Shown: in pieces, positions 17,715 through 26,878 of the stretch
Position numbering within the stretch: position 1 is the first letter of the stretch
Layout: every line of letters begins with the position of its first letter
NCBI GenBank assembly: GCA_963718105.1
Contig: OY970352.1
Coordinates: forward strand, 3,658,001-3,722,000
Length of the DNA: 64,000 bases
Reading direction: 5' to 3'
Source: DASYKT01 sp963718105
Lineage (GTDB): Bacteria; Acidobacteriota; Blastocatellia; Pyrinomonadales; Pyrinomonadaceae
Translations under genes and position numbers: made by a program
The notes under the pieces: model-generated
What the model saw: only the letters and a program-made list of their open reading frames with translations
Databases searched by the model: none
Told to the model about the DNA's origin: nothing

Positions 17715-18488
17715 CTAAGCATCTTCTTTTTGATCTACATCACGCACCCGGTTTAGAAAATCAAACTCACCCATTCCATTATATTCAATGAAATCGAAGC
17801 CACTTCCTTTGGCCGCGCCTTTACCGTCCAGCGCCGTTATTCTCCCCTCTGATATTTCGTAGCCGGTTAGTATAAGGTACATGTCTCTTCCTTCGTCGTA
17901 GTTCAAAAAGAAGACATATCTGCCATTTACTCGCGGCATCGCCTGGCCGTATATCTCATATTTAAAAACTCTCCCGGCAGGATATTTAACTCGTCCCCCG
18001 GCTCGATCGATCGCCAGGTGGTCATTGATCTTTAACGAAGAATCTTTTCTATCTTTTAGAATGGTGTCTATCTTTACGGAAAACTCTGAATAGATACTGC
18101 CATTGTCATTGCATAAAAAGGCCTCTCCCGACTCCACCGTTCCAATGATCACGGCATCGCTTTTCTTTGTTGGAAGCGCGGGTAATCCGATTTGCCAATG
18201 GGTTATCAAGTTCGATTTACTATCAGTGTCGTAGACGGTTTTTTCTACCCATTTTGTGCCTTCGAAACGACTGTTCTTTTTTCGCCTTTTCTCATCTATA
18301 TTTCTGGCTTGAGCTGTGTCTTCCCAAGTTGCTATCGGGAAGTTCTTGTCAGCTTCATTTTCAACAGTTGGTTTAGTTTGAGCGGACACAATTAATGGCT
18401 GAGGTTTGCCAACGCTTGTGCCAATGAAATACACAACTCCGGCCATCAACAATAAGAAGGTAATAGAAACCAGCTTCATTTTTTTCAT
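17715..18488 (-). CDS. Exported protein of unknown function, paralogue of 16848-17612
   Basis: 257 residues. Start ATG 18488 with a hydrophobic N-terminus (LVSITFLLLMAGVVYFIGTSVG). The shared domain runs from about residue 105: SDAVIIGTVESGEAFL, IYSEFSVKIDTIL, AIDRAGGRVKYPAGR, VNGRYVFFLNYDEG and LILTGYEISEGR, followed by a charged C-terminus. The strand-rich pattern resembles the gene downstream. This is the first gene of the minus-strand exported-protein island. The 18489-18871 gap upstream should hold its promoter. I recognise no characterised family. Confidence 0.77.
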   Translation of the reverse strand: MKKMKLVSITFLLLMAGVVYFIGTSVGKPQPLIVSAQTKPTVENEADKNFPIATWEDTAQARNIDEKRRKKNSRFEGTKWVEKTVYDTDSKSNLITHWQIGLPALPTKKSDAVIIGTVESGEAFLCNDNGSIYSEFSVKIDTILKDRKDSSLKINDHLAIDRAGGRVKYPAGRVFKYEIYGQAMPRVNGRYVFFLNYDEGRDMYLILTGYEISEGRITALDGKGAAKGSGFDFIEYNGMGEFDFLNRVRDVDQKEDA

Positions 18489-18871
18489 AAGATCTTTCTA
18501 TGAGAACAGCAAATCAATTGTTGGATTGTGGAAAATTAAAGAATAGTTGCCTTTTCGGGAGACAGAATAACCATAATACATGCCGATACAGCTAGTTTAT
18601 GACCGCGCTTTTGGGTAGTCAATGTTTTTATCCGGCGAACACAGCCATTAGCCGACAATATTGCAAAAGTCTCTTCAAACCGATGAGCATAGCAATGAAT
18701 TTGGCTAATCAAGACGTTTGCCTTCTAAATAGCAATAAACACGGAGAGTTAAAAAGCTAGCTGAGAATAGTTGCCTTGCCGAAGGTAATATAAACGCTTT
18801 ATTTGTCTTTTGACAGGATATTTATGACAGCCGTTAAAAAAGCGGCAACGGATTTTGCGGGTCAAAGGTAT
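18489..18871. other. Gene-free gap upstream of the exported-protein island
   Basis: About 380 nt of AT-richer sequence. I see no coding frame, RNA gene or strong hairpin in it. It should contain the promoter for the 18488 gene on the minus strand, but no clear -35/-10 pair stands out. Confidence 0.5.
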
Positions 18872-19013
18872 GAGGTCAGAACCCGAAGCGGCAGCGAGGG
18901 GTTTGTTTTTAGGTTTCTTCGAAGAAACCTGGTCGCTGCTCCCACCACCCCGTCAGCCGAAGCGGCTGCCACCCCTCCTCAGGTAGGAGGAGCTTACTCC
19001 CGGTTCTGACCTC
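18872..19013. repeat. Composite dispersed repeat with nested 20-bp palindrome
   Basis: Outer arms GAGGTCAGAAC (18872-18882) and GGTTCTGACCTC (19002-19013) face each other and match the outer motif of the 1721-1833 element. Inside are a perfect palindrome AGGTTTCTTCGAAGAAACCT (18911-18930) and a CACCACCCCGTCAGCCGAAG / CACCCCTCCTC segment related to 1383-1440 and 56846-56885. A short frame that crosses it is repeat sequence and not a gene. Confidence 0.75.
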
Positions 19014-19040
19014 ATTGCCAGGCGCTCTCCCACCACCCCA

Positions 19041-19580
19041 TCAGCCGGTAGTCTGCCTATGTCGCTTCGAAAACCACAGGCTTATTTCGACGAGTGCGGG
19101 CAGGATATAGACGGCGCAGGCCGCGCCGAGCAGCGCGCCCGTTAGAAAGCGAGTGAGGTGGGTGTTTTCCCAGATGCCGAAAAAGGTCAGGCCCCAATCG
19201 ATCGCCACGGGCAAGGTAGCGAGTATCAGCCACACTTTGGGCAGCGGGTGAATGTTATTAAGAGAACGAAAAAGCGGGTAAAACAAAAACCCTAAAAGCA
19301 CCCCGGCGTAGACGCCTGCGCAGCGCGCGCAAACGGCGAGTTTGTCTTCGTGAATGTGAAAGCTGCGCTCGGGGATCTGGTGGCAGATAAAACTTAAGCC
19401 GTAGTAGATGTCCGCGGAAAGAGCGGTGTAGCCCATCTGCTTTAACAGCGGGGCCGAAATTATCAATACCACCCACAAGGCGCTCAAGAAAAATAAAACC
19501 AGCCAAACTTTCAAGCCGGTCGTATTTGCCGCAGGCTTATTAACAACCTGCGGCGCATAGTTTTCTATGGTCTCAGCCAT
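19041..19580 (-). CDS. DUF2085 family membrane protein
   Basis: 179 residues from the ATG at 19580. A longer in-frame start (TTG at 19634) would encode its first residues from repeat DNA and is rejected. DUF2085 signature is clear: GLSFICHQIPERSFHIH, then DKLAVCARCAGVYAG, with conserved Cys and His residues at the membrane face. Four or five hydrophobic segments are visible (for example VWLVLFFLSALWVVLIISA and FLTGALLGAACAVYIL). The role of DUF2085 proteins is not known. It may be cotranscribed with glpX upstream, although a repeat element lies between them. Confidence 0.86.
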   Translation of the reverse strand: MAETIENYAPQVVNKPAANTTGLKVWLVLFFLSALWVVLIISAPLLKQMGYTALSADIYYGLSFICHQIPERSFHIHEDKLAVCARCAGVYAGVLLGFLFYPLFRSLNNIHPLPKVWLILATLPVAIDWGLTFFGIWENTHLTRFLTGALLGAACAVYILPALVEISLWFSKRHRQTTG

Positions 19581-19596
19581 GGGTAATGCTAAGAGG

Positions 19597-19666
19597 TCAG
19601 TAGCGTCGCCGTCAGGCGATGCGTAAATATACAAAGAGACGCATCGGCTAACGCCGACGCTACTGA
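19597..19666. repeat. Inverted repeat of the TCAGTAGCGTCGCCGTCAGG family
   Basis: Second copy of the element seen at 6531-6602. Here the arms (19597-19623 and 19640-19666) are imperfect. It fills the short gap between glpX and the DUF2085 gene. Confidence 0.8.
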
Positions 19667-19674
19667 CCCGTTTT

Positions 19675-20718
<1,044 letters not shown>

Positions 20719-20777
20719 TGCTTCGGTGTCCTTTGATATTTATGATTAAACACTTATATTATTTGCTTGCATTCTAT

Positions 20778-20817
20778 CACTTGTCTATTGGCACTTGTCT
20801 ATTGGGATATGACAAGT
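20778..20817. promoter_or_regulatory. Tandem 14-bp repeat plus inverted half-site between glpX and ferredoxin gene
   Basis: CACTTGTCTATTGG occurs twice head to tail (20778-20791 and 20792-20805). ACTTGTC of the second copy pairs with GACAAGT at 20811-20817. The site lies about 60-100 nt from both start codons in a divergent promoter region, as expected for a regulator-binding site. The regulator is unknown. Confidence 0.45.
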
Positions 20818-20878
20818 ATATGCTTTCTGGTGTTTAATTATTATCTTTACTCGCAAGTTTTAAGGAGAACTTTTTAGA

Positions 20879-21178
20879 ATGACCTACGTGGTGACCCCAC
20901 CCTGTATCGAATGTAAATATACCGACTGTGCGGCCGTTTGCCCGGTCGAAGCGTTTCACGAGCTTTCCGACAGATTGCTGATCAACCCTGATACCTGCAT
21001 AGATTGCGACGCCTGCTTGCCCGAATGCCCCGTGGAAGCCATTTACGCCGACATGGCGCTGCCCGAAGAATATAGCGAATGGCTGGCAATAAACGCCGAT
21101 GCGGAAAATCACCCGATCATCAGCACCAAGATCCCCGCGCTAAACGGGCCGGGCTGTACCGGGCCGAAGCTGCCGTAA
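20879..21178 (+). CDS. Seven-iron type ferredoxin (3Fe-4S/4Fe-4S)
   Basis: 99 residues. It opens MTYVVTPPCIECKYTDCAAV and continues into CPVEAF; the second cluster motif is CIDCDACLPECPVEA. The layout matches FdxA-type bacterial ferredoxins, in which an N-terminal 3Fe-4S and a C-terminal 4Fe-4S cluster carry electrons in the cytosol. The C-terminal tail (YSEWLAINADAENHPIIS) is also typical. AAGGAG lies about 11 nt before the ATG. It is single-gene, with a strong terminator right after the stop. Confidence 0.92.
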   Translation: MTYVVTPPCIECKYTDCAAVCPVEAFHELSDRLLINPDTCIDCDACLPECPVEAIYADMALPEEYSEWLAINADAENHPIISTKIPALNGPGCTGPKLP

Positions 21179-21195
21179 CAGGTATGAAGTTTTAC

Positions 21196-21231
21196 AAGGC
21201 CGTAAGCCTATCGGCGGCTTGCGGCTTTTTT
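21196..21231 (+). terminator. Rho-independent terminator of the ferredoxin gene
   Basis: A 13-bp stem (AAGGCCGTAAGCC pairing with GGCTTGCGGCTTTT, two G-T pairs) with a 7-nt loop, followed by a T run. Confidence 0.88.
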
Positions 21232-21433
21232 GCGCCTAAAAATAGGAAAACAAACGCTTTTAGTGCTTTATTATTAATGGGAACGTCCGAAACCACCCCG
21301 GGCATTTTAAACCCTTCGTTCGAAATACCAATTAAAAGATATTGACAAGCCTGATCGAGCCTCAAAAGAACTCGGAAATACGGCACTATTGTGACTCTAA
21401 AGGAATAACGTTCCCCGGCGGAACCGGCCTCTA

Positions 21434-22675
21434 ATGCACGATCTGGTAACCAGCAAAAAGAAAATCCTTGTCCTCTTCGGCACCAGGCCCGAAGTGATCA
21501 AATTTGCCCCGATCGTCAAAACACTAAAAGCACAATCCCAATATTTTCAGACAGTTACGGTATCGACCGGGCAGCATACGGATCTTCTGAAGCCTTTCCT
21601 GAAAATATTCGACATCCAGCCCGATCTTGACCTCAATGTGATGTCGGCCAACCAGACGCCTTCGGATGTTTGCGCGCGGGTGATGAGCGCGATGGATAAA
21701 ATTCTTGCCGAGGAAAACCCGGATGTCGTTTTAGTTCAGGGAGATACGTCGTCAGCACTGGCGGGCGCAATGGCGGCTTTTCACCGCAAAATTCCGGTCG
21801 GGCACGTCGAAGCGGGCTTGCGTTCGGGAAACCCTTTGAGCCCGTTTCCGGAGGAAATGAACCGCCGGCTGATCTCACAAGTCGCTAAATTTCATTTCGC
21901 CGCCACCGATTACAACTGTGAAACCCTTATTTCAGAAGGAGTTGACCCGGAAAATATATTTGTCACAGGCAATCCGGTGGTCGATTCGCTGCGGTCAATA
22001 TTGAGAGATTTTGAACCGGGCGAGGCAATTAAGAGCTTATTGACGAAAACCGACGGTTTGAAAAGGGTCCTGCTGACCACGCACCGACGGGAAAATTTCG
22101 GGGAGGTAATGACCGGAAACCTTACCGCCCTGCGCCGTTTTGTGGAAAAACATGCAGATATTTGCCTGTTTTTTCCGGTGCATCCGAATCCGGCTGTCCG
22201 TGAAGCAGCCCGGACGGTTTTGACGGAGCATCAGCGGATCCATTTGATAGACCCGCTGGATTACGCCGATTTTGTCCACACGCTGGCAAACGCCTGGCTG
22301 ATCGTTTCCGATTCCGGCGGCGTGCAGGAAGAAGCCCCGAGCCTGGGCAAACCATTGCTGGTATTGCGCGAAAACACCGAAAGGCCGGAAGCGCTCTGGA
22401 GCGGGGTGGCAAAGCTGGTCGGAAACGACCCGGCTGAATTTGCCCGCATGCTCGAGGAAAATTACGACGATACCGGGGATGATTCGTGGATCGCCTCGGT
22501 CGAAAAAGTCGCCAATCCGTTTGGCGACGGCACCGCCGCCGAAAAGATCGCGGGAATTTTGAAAAACACCCTCTTTTACGAGTCTTCTTCGGGGAAGGCT
22601 TCGCGTTCGAAAGGCGCCGGGTCTCTGGAGTTTGAGACGTCTGAGACAGCGGCCGCCACCTTAGCCCTTACTTAA
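21434..22675 (+). CDS. wecB: Non-hydrolysing UDP-N-acetylglucosamine 2-epimerase
   Basis: 413 residues. It interconverts UDP-GlcNAc and UDP-ManNAc in the cytosol for surface polysaccharide synthesis. Family signatures are FGTRPEVIKFAPIV, VSTGQHTDLL, VQGDTSSALAGAMAAF, GHVEAGLRSGN, the EEMNRRLIS segment, TTHRRENFG and SDSGGVQEEAPSLGKP. The C-terminal 40 residues (SSGKASRSKGAG...) are a low-complexity tail longer than usual. The gene opens the polysaccharide locus; its stop overlaps the next start by one base (TAATG). The related epimerases that act on 2,3-diacetamido uronic acid sugars (WbpI) share this fold, so the substrate could differ. Confidence 0.9.
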   Translation: MHDLVTSKKKILVLFGTRPEVIKFAPIVKTLKAQSQYFQTVTVSTGQHTDLLKPFLKIFDIQPDLDLNVMSANQTPSDVCARVMSAMDKILAEENPDVVLVQGDTSSALAGAMAAFHRKIPVGHVEAGLRSGNPLSPFPEEMNRRLISQVAKFHFAATDYNCETLISEGVDPENIFVTGNPVVDSLRSILRDFEPGEAIKSLLTKTDGLKRVLLTTHRRENFGEVMTGNLTALRRFVEKHADICLFFPVHPNPAVREAARTVLTEHQRIHLIDPLDYADFVHTLANAWLIVSDSGGVQEEAPSLGKPLLVLRENTERPEALWSGVAKLVGNDPAEFARMLEENYDDTGDDSWIASVEKVANPFGDGTAAEKIAGILKNTLFYESSSGKASRSKGAGSLEFETSETAAATLALT

Positions 22676-24381
22676 TGCCTGTTATCAACGAAAAAAAGCA
22701 GCATCTATTGACCGTTCTGGTCGAGGACTATTTCCACGTCGGCGCGTTTGAGAAACTCATCCACCAGCGCCAGTGGCAGCATTTCGATCCTCGCTATGAA
22801 CGCAACACGATGAAAACGCTTGACCTGCTCGATGAGTTTAAGGTCAAAGCCAGCTTTTTCGTTTTAGGATGGATCGCCGAACAAAATCCGAAACTTATCC
22901 GCGAGATCGCCGCGCGCGGCCATGAGGTCGCCAGCCGCGGCTACTATCACCGCAGCCTGCATTATTTAACGAACGAAGAGTTTCGCGAAGATCTGCGCCG
23001 TGCCAACCGCGTGCTGGAAGACGCGTGCGGGCAGAAAGTGATCGGGTACCGCTCGGCGGAAAAATTGTCTTATAAGAACGATTCCTGGGTGCTGGACGTT
23101 TTGGCCGAGGAAGGCCTGCTTTATGACGCCAGCTTTTTGCCAAAAGCGGGTGACGCAAATGCCAAACGCTTTGCGCATCAGCACCATTCGGACGGCCGTG
23201 TGCTCTGGGAATTTCCTTACTCGACACAGAACCTGGGCGGCTATCTACTGCCGATCTCCGGCGGAAATTATTTCCGGCAAATTCCCTACACGATGCTGAA
23301 ATACGCGGTGCGCGATTGGCACGAAAAGCGCAATGCGCCTTTTATGCTGTATTTTCACGTTTGGGAACTCGACCCGGAACAGCCGCGCATTAACGCCGCT
23401 TCGTCATACAACCGCATTCGCCATTACCGCAAGCTGGATAAGATGGAGTGGGTCATCAAGGAATATTTCCGCCGCTACGATTTTGTCTGCGGCGCGGAAT
23501 ACCTGGGCGTAAAAGAGCAAGCAAAAGCTTTGGAAGCAAAGCCCGGCAGCGGCCCGGCGATCGAAAAGATCGTTGTCTCCGGAAAGACAAGCAAGGCCCG
23601 GACCCCGGTAACGGTGGTAATTCCCTGCTACAACGAAGAACCGACTCTGCCGTATCTGGCGAATACTCTGCGCAGCGTAGAACAGGAACTGAGCGACAAA
23701 TATTCGGCCAATTTTATCTTTGTCGATGATAGAAGCTCCGACAATACCGCCGCCAAGATCGAAGAGCTCTTTGCCGACCGGTCGAACGTACGGCTGATCC
23801 GCCACGAAGAAAATAAGGGCGTCGCGGCGGGTATTCTGACCGGGCTGCGCGCGGCTGAGACAGAAATAGTGTGCTCGATGGATTGCGACTGCACCTACGA
23901 TCCGCACGAGCTGGTAAAAATGATCCCGCTGCTTTCAGATGGCCCTGATAAAGTCGATATGGTGACGGCCTCGCCCTATCACCCGAAAGGCGGCGTGCGC
24001 AACGTGCCCGAATGGCGCTTGTTCCTTTCCAAAGGCGCGTCGTTCCTTTACCGCCGGGTGCTGCGTTCAAAACTGAGCACCTATACCAGTTGTTTTCGCG
24101 TCTACCGCCGAAGCGCGCTGGAAAGTCTCGAGATCAAGGAAAACGGATTTCTGGGCGTGGCGGAAATGCTCGGGAAACTGGACCTAAGCGGCGGAAAGAT
24201 CGCCGAATACCCGGCCGTGCTGGAAGTGCGCCTGTTCGGTTTTTCCAAGATGAAAACCGCCCGCACCATCCTCGGCCATCTCAAACTTCTTTCTTATCTT
24301 TTGCGGCTGCGCTGGGCTACGGCGCCGGCAGAAGACACCTCATTAGTTAAACTGGAAAAAGAACCTTCCAACTTAAACTAA
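22675..24381 (+). CDS. Polysaccharide-deacetylase-like domain fused to a family 2 glycosyltransferase
   Basis: 568 residues. Residues 1-290 align by eye with the XrtA/PEP-CTERM-locus deacetylases (DUF3473 end), sharing VEDYFHVGAF, KASFFVLGWIAE and YFHVWELDPEQPR. But the catalytic motifs differ: the usual DVEDYF is LVEDYF, SHGYxH is SRGYYH, and RAPSFS is RSAEKLS. Residues 310-560 form a GT2 domain with VVIPCYNEEPTLPYL, FVDDRSSDN and CSMDCDCTYDP, which carry the nucleotide-sugar and metal-binding acidic residues. No clear membrane segment is seen. The deacetylase half is probably inactive while the transferase half looks intact. It overlaps the epimerase stop by 1 nt, so the two are coupled. 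Confidence 0.88.
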   Translation: MPVINEKKQHLLTVLVEDYFHVGAFEKLIHQRQWQHFDPRYERNTMKTLDLLDEFKVKASFFVLGWIAEQNPKLIREIAARGHEVASRGYYHRSLHYLTNEEFREDLRRANRVLEDACGQKVIGYRSAEKLSYKNDSWVLDVLAEEGLLYDASFLPKAGDANAKRFAHQHHSDGRVLWEFPYSTQNLGGYLLPISGGNYFRQIPYTMLKYAVRDWHEKRNAPFMLYFHVWELDPEQPRINAASSYNRIRHYRKLDKMEWVIKEYFRRYDFVCGAEYLGVKEQAKALEAKPGSGPAIEKIVVSGKTSKARTPVTVVIPCYNEEPTLPYLANTLRSVEQELSDKYSANFIFVDDRSSDNTAAKIEELFADRSNVRLIRHEENKGVAAGILTGLRAAETEIVCSMDCDCTYDPHELVKMIPLLSDGPDKVDMVTASPYHPKGGVRNVPEWRLFLSKGASFLYRRVLRSKLSTYTSCFRVYRRSALESLEIKENGFLGVAEMLGKLDLSGGKIAEYPAVLEVRLFGFSKMKTARTILGHLKLLSYLLRLRWATAPAEDTSLVKLEKEPSNLN

Positions 24382-24458
24382 GTCGAATCAGGATTTCGGA
24401 ATTCGCAAGCAATTAAACCTATAATTCACAGGGATTAACATTATTTAACGGAGTATTT

Positions 24459-25691
24459 ATGACGACAGCTTTAATGCAAGAAGAAAAACTTATGACCTTA
24501 CCGTCCGACCAGGACTTGAGCGGACGCACTTTCGGCGAAGCCGAATTGATGTATGTCGCTGAAGCGCTGGAGAGCGGAACTTTAACTACGACCAAGGGGA
24601 AATTCGGCAAGATGCTGGAGCAGAAATTCGCTGAAGCCTTTGGCGTAAAATATGCCTATGCCTGCACCAGCGGTTCGGCGGCCATCCATATCGCGGTGGC
24701 GACCGTCAATCCGAACCCCGGCGACGAAATTATCACGACCTCGATCACCGACATGGGCGCGCTGGCGCCGTTGATGTACCGCGGCGTGGTCCCAGTTTTT
24801 GCCGAGGTCGATACCAAGACTTTGAACGTCACCGCCAAGACCATCGAAGCCAGGATCAGTGAACGCACCAAGGCGATCATCGTCACGCACCTCTTCGGCA
24901 ACCCGTGCGAGATGGACGAGATCATGGCGCTGGCGAAAAAACACAACCTGCCGGTGATCGAAGATTCCGCGCAGACCTTCCTCGCCGATTACGGCGACAA
25001 GATGGCCGGCACCATTGGTGACATCGGCTGCTTCAGCCTGCAGCAAGGCAAGCACATGACCACCGGCGAAGGCGGCATGGTCGTGACCAACGACGAAAAA
25101 CTCGCCCGCCACATGTTTCTCTACATCAACAAAGCCTGGGGCTACGGCGATGCAAATCCCGATCACTACTTCATGGCGCTCAATTACCGCATCAGCGAAT
25201 TGCAGGCCGCCGTTGCCTTGGGACAGTTGGAAAAACTTCAGGACTGTGTGGACAACCGCGTCAGGACCGCCGGCAAGCTGACCGAAATGTTAAAAGGCAT
25301 TGACGGAATTGAAACGCCGGTCATCTCGGAAAAAGCCAAGCACGTTTATTGGAAATATTGCCTGACGGTTGACGACACTAAGATCGAAGGCGGTTCGCCG
25401 GGTATGGCCGCGCTGCTCAAAGAGAAAAACATTTTCTCGGCCCCGCGCTACATCGTGAAACCGGCCTTTATGTGCCAGGTTTTCCAGGAAAAGAACACGC
25501 TCGGCGACAGCCAGTTCCCGTTCAATCTGGCGCGTCCGGAAGCCATCGATTACCAGATGGAAAACTACCCGGATACTGCTAAAGCTTTGCACGACGTGCT
25601 GGTGCTGCCGTGGAACGAAAAATATACCGACGAACACGTGGAATATATCGCCGATAACGTCCGCGCCGTAGTTGAGGCGTTGAGGAAATAA
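24459..25691 (+). CDS. DegT/DnrJ/EryC1/StrS family PLP-dependent sugar aminotransferase
   Basis: 410 residues. These cytosolic enzymes transfer an amino group from glutamate to a keto-nucleotide sugar. Visible parts are YACTSGSAAIHIAVA, DEIITTSITDMGALAP, VTHLFGNPCEMDEI, VIEDSAQTFLADY and the PLP-lysine segment LQQGKHMTTGEGG (Lys). Also present is YRISELQAAVALGQL. With the 2-epimerase before it and the oxidoreductase and acyltransferase after it, a WbpE-like role in making a diamino or amino-uronic sugar is reasonable. The final product cannot be fixed from sequence. Confidence 0.9.
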   Translation: MTTALMQEEKLMTLPSDQDLSGRTFGEAELMYVAEALESGTLTTTKGKFGKMLEQKFAEAFGVKYAYACTSGSAAIHIAVATVNPNPGDEIITTSITDMGALAPLMYRGVVPVFAEVDTKTLNVTAKTIEARISERTKAIIVTHLFGNPCEMDEIMALAKKHNLPVIEDSAQTFLADYGDKMAGTIGDIGCFSLQQGKHMTTGEGGMVVTNDEKLARHMFLYINKAWGYGDANPDHYFMALNYRISELQAAVALGQLEKLQDCVDNRVRTAGKLTEMLKGIDGIETPVISEKAKHVYWKYCLTVDDTKIEGGSPGMAALLKEKNIFSAPRYIVKPAFMCQVFQEKNTLGDSQFPFNLARPEAIDYQMENYPDTAKALHDVLVLPWNEKYTDEHVEYIADNVRAVVEALRK

Positions 25692-25700
25692 ATTATCCAA

Positions 25701-25757
25701 GATGAACACAGATAAACACGGATAAGAAGAAAAAATCTGTGTGCATCTGTGTTCATC
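25701..25757. repeat. Inverted repeat GATGAACACAGAT / ATCTGTGTTCATC
   Basis: Perfect 13-bp arms (25701-25713, 25745-25757) with an A-rich middle fill the space between the aminotransferase and the oxidoreductase. It is probably one more dispersed repeat and could attenuate read-through. Confidence 0.65.
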
Positions 25758-25774
25758 TCTGGACAAAAAATCTT

Positions 25775-26782
25775 ATGAAGAAATTGAAATTTGGATTAGT
25801 TGGAGCGGGCGGTATCGCCCAGGCATATGCCCAGGCCTTTAATGAAAGCACTTGCTGCGAACTGGTTGCTGTCGCCGATGTGCGCGAAGAATCAGCCAAA
25901 GCGCTGGCAGAGATCGTGGGCGGCAAGGCCTATGAATCGTACCAGGCGTTTATTGAAAATAGCGTGGAGCTCGATGCTGTGATAGTCGCTACTCCGCCGA
26001 CCACGCACGCTGAGATCGCCTGCTATTTTATGGAGCGCAAAATTCCCGTGCTCTGCGAAAAACCCCTCTGCACCACCGTCGCCGAAGCCGAAAAAATGAT
26101 CCGCACCGCCGAGGCAAATTCGGTGCTGTTTACTATGGCTTCGAAGTTTCGCTATTGCGACGACGTGATCAAAGCCAGGGGAATTGTCGCTTCGGGAACG
26201 CTCGGCGAAGTCGTGCAATTTGAAAACGCTTTTACCGCCAAGGTCGATATGTCAAAACGCTGGAATTCCGATGCGAAGGTTTCCGGCGGCGGCGTACTGA
26301 TCGATAACGGCACGCACTCCGTCGACATCATTCGCTATATGCTCGGGCCGGTAGAGTCCGTGCTGGTGGTAGATTCGGGCAGCACGCAAGGCCTGTCGGT
26401 AGATGAAAACGTCAAGATGTTTGCCAAGACGAAAGACGGCATCGTCGCCAGCGTCGATCTGACCTGGGGCATCAATAAAGAGCTGCCTTATTTCATCAGC
26501 ATCTACGGCACGAACGGCACGCTGCATATCGGCTGGCGCGAATCGAAATACAAACTCAATTCCAGCCCGGACTGGACCGTCTTTGGCAAAGGCTATGACA
26601 AAACGGCCTCGTTCAAAGGCAAGATCGAAAACTTTGCCGGCGCTCTGCGCGGCAGCGAAGAACTGCTGATCCAGCCTTCGGATGCGATGGCTTCCGTGCA
26701 GGTGATCGAAGCCGCTTATAAGTCACTTAATCAGAATCTGTGGCAAGTGGTGATTGAGAAAGCAGCGTCAGCTAAAAGCTAG
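25775..26782 (+). CDS. Gfo/Idh/MocA family NAD(P)-dependent sugar oxidoreductase
   Basis: 335 residues from the ATG at 25775; a GTG at 25739 lies inside the upstream repeat and is rejected. The Rossmann start is FGLVGAGGIAQAYAQAF. CEKPLCTTVAEAE holds the catalytic Lys of the EKP motif, and GGGVLIDNGTHSVDIIRYML gives the Asp/His catalytic region. In WbpB-type enzymes this step oxidises C3 of a UDP-HexNAc-uronate before transamination. The neighbours (DegT, hexapeptide acyltransferase) fit this, but other sugar substrates are possible. Confidence 0.88.
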   Translation: MKKLKFGLVGAGGIAQAYAQAFNESTCCELVAVADVREESAKALAEIVGGKAYESYQAFIENSVELDAVIVATPPTTHAEIACYFMERKIPVLCEKPLCTTVAEAEKMIRTAEANSVLFTMASKFRYCDDVIKARGIVASGTLGEVVQFENAFTAKVDMSKRWNSDAKVSGGGVLIDNGTHSVDIIRYMLGPVESVLVVDSGSTQGLSVDENVKMFAKTKDGIVASVDLTWGINKELPYFISIYGTNGTLHIGWRESKYKLNSSPDWTVFGKGYDKTASFKGKIENFAGALRGSEELLIQPSDAMASVQVIEAAYKSLNQNLWQVVIEKAASAKS

Positions 26783-26878
26783 GAGTTAAAGAAAAGGAGG
26801 AAATTGAGGCAAAAAGGAAAAGATGATTTCCACTAATTTCCCTCCTTTTCCCTTAATTTCCCTTCTTTCCTTGATCTT

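Noticed and set aside
18803..19009. Possible 68-residue gene on the plus strand
   Set aside because: Most of it is translated from the composite repeat at 18872-19013; no conserved domain and no ribosome site.
19581..19634. N-terminal extension of the DUF2085 protein
   Set aside because: The extra residues (YIYASPDGDATD) are encoded by the inverted repeat at 19597-19666 and need a TTG start; the ATG at 19580 is preferred.
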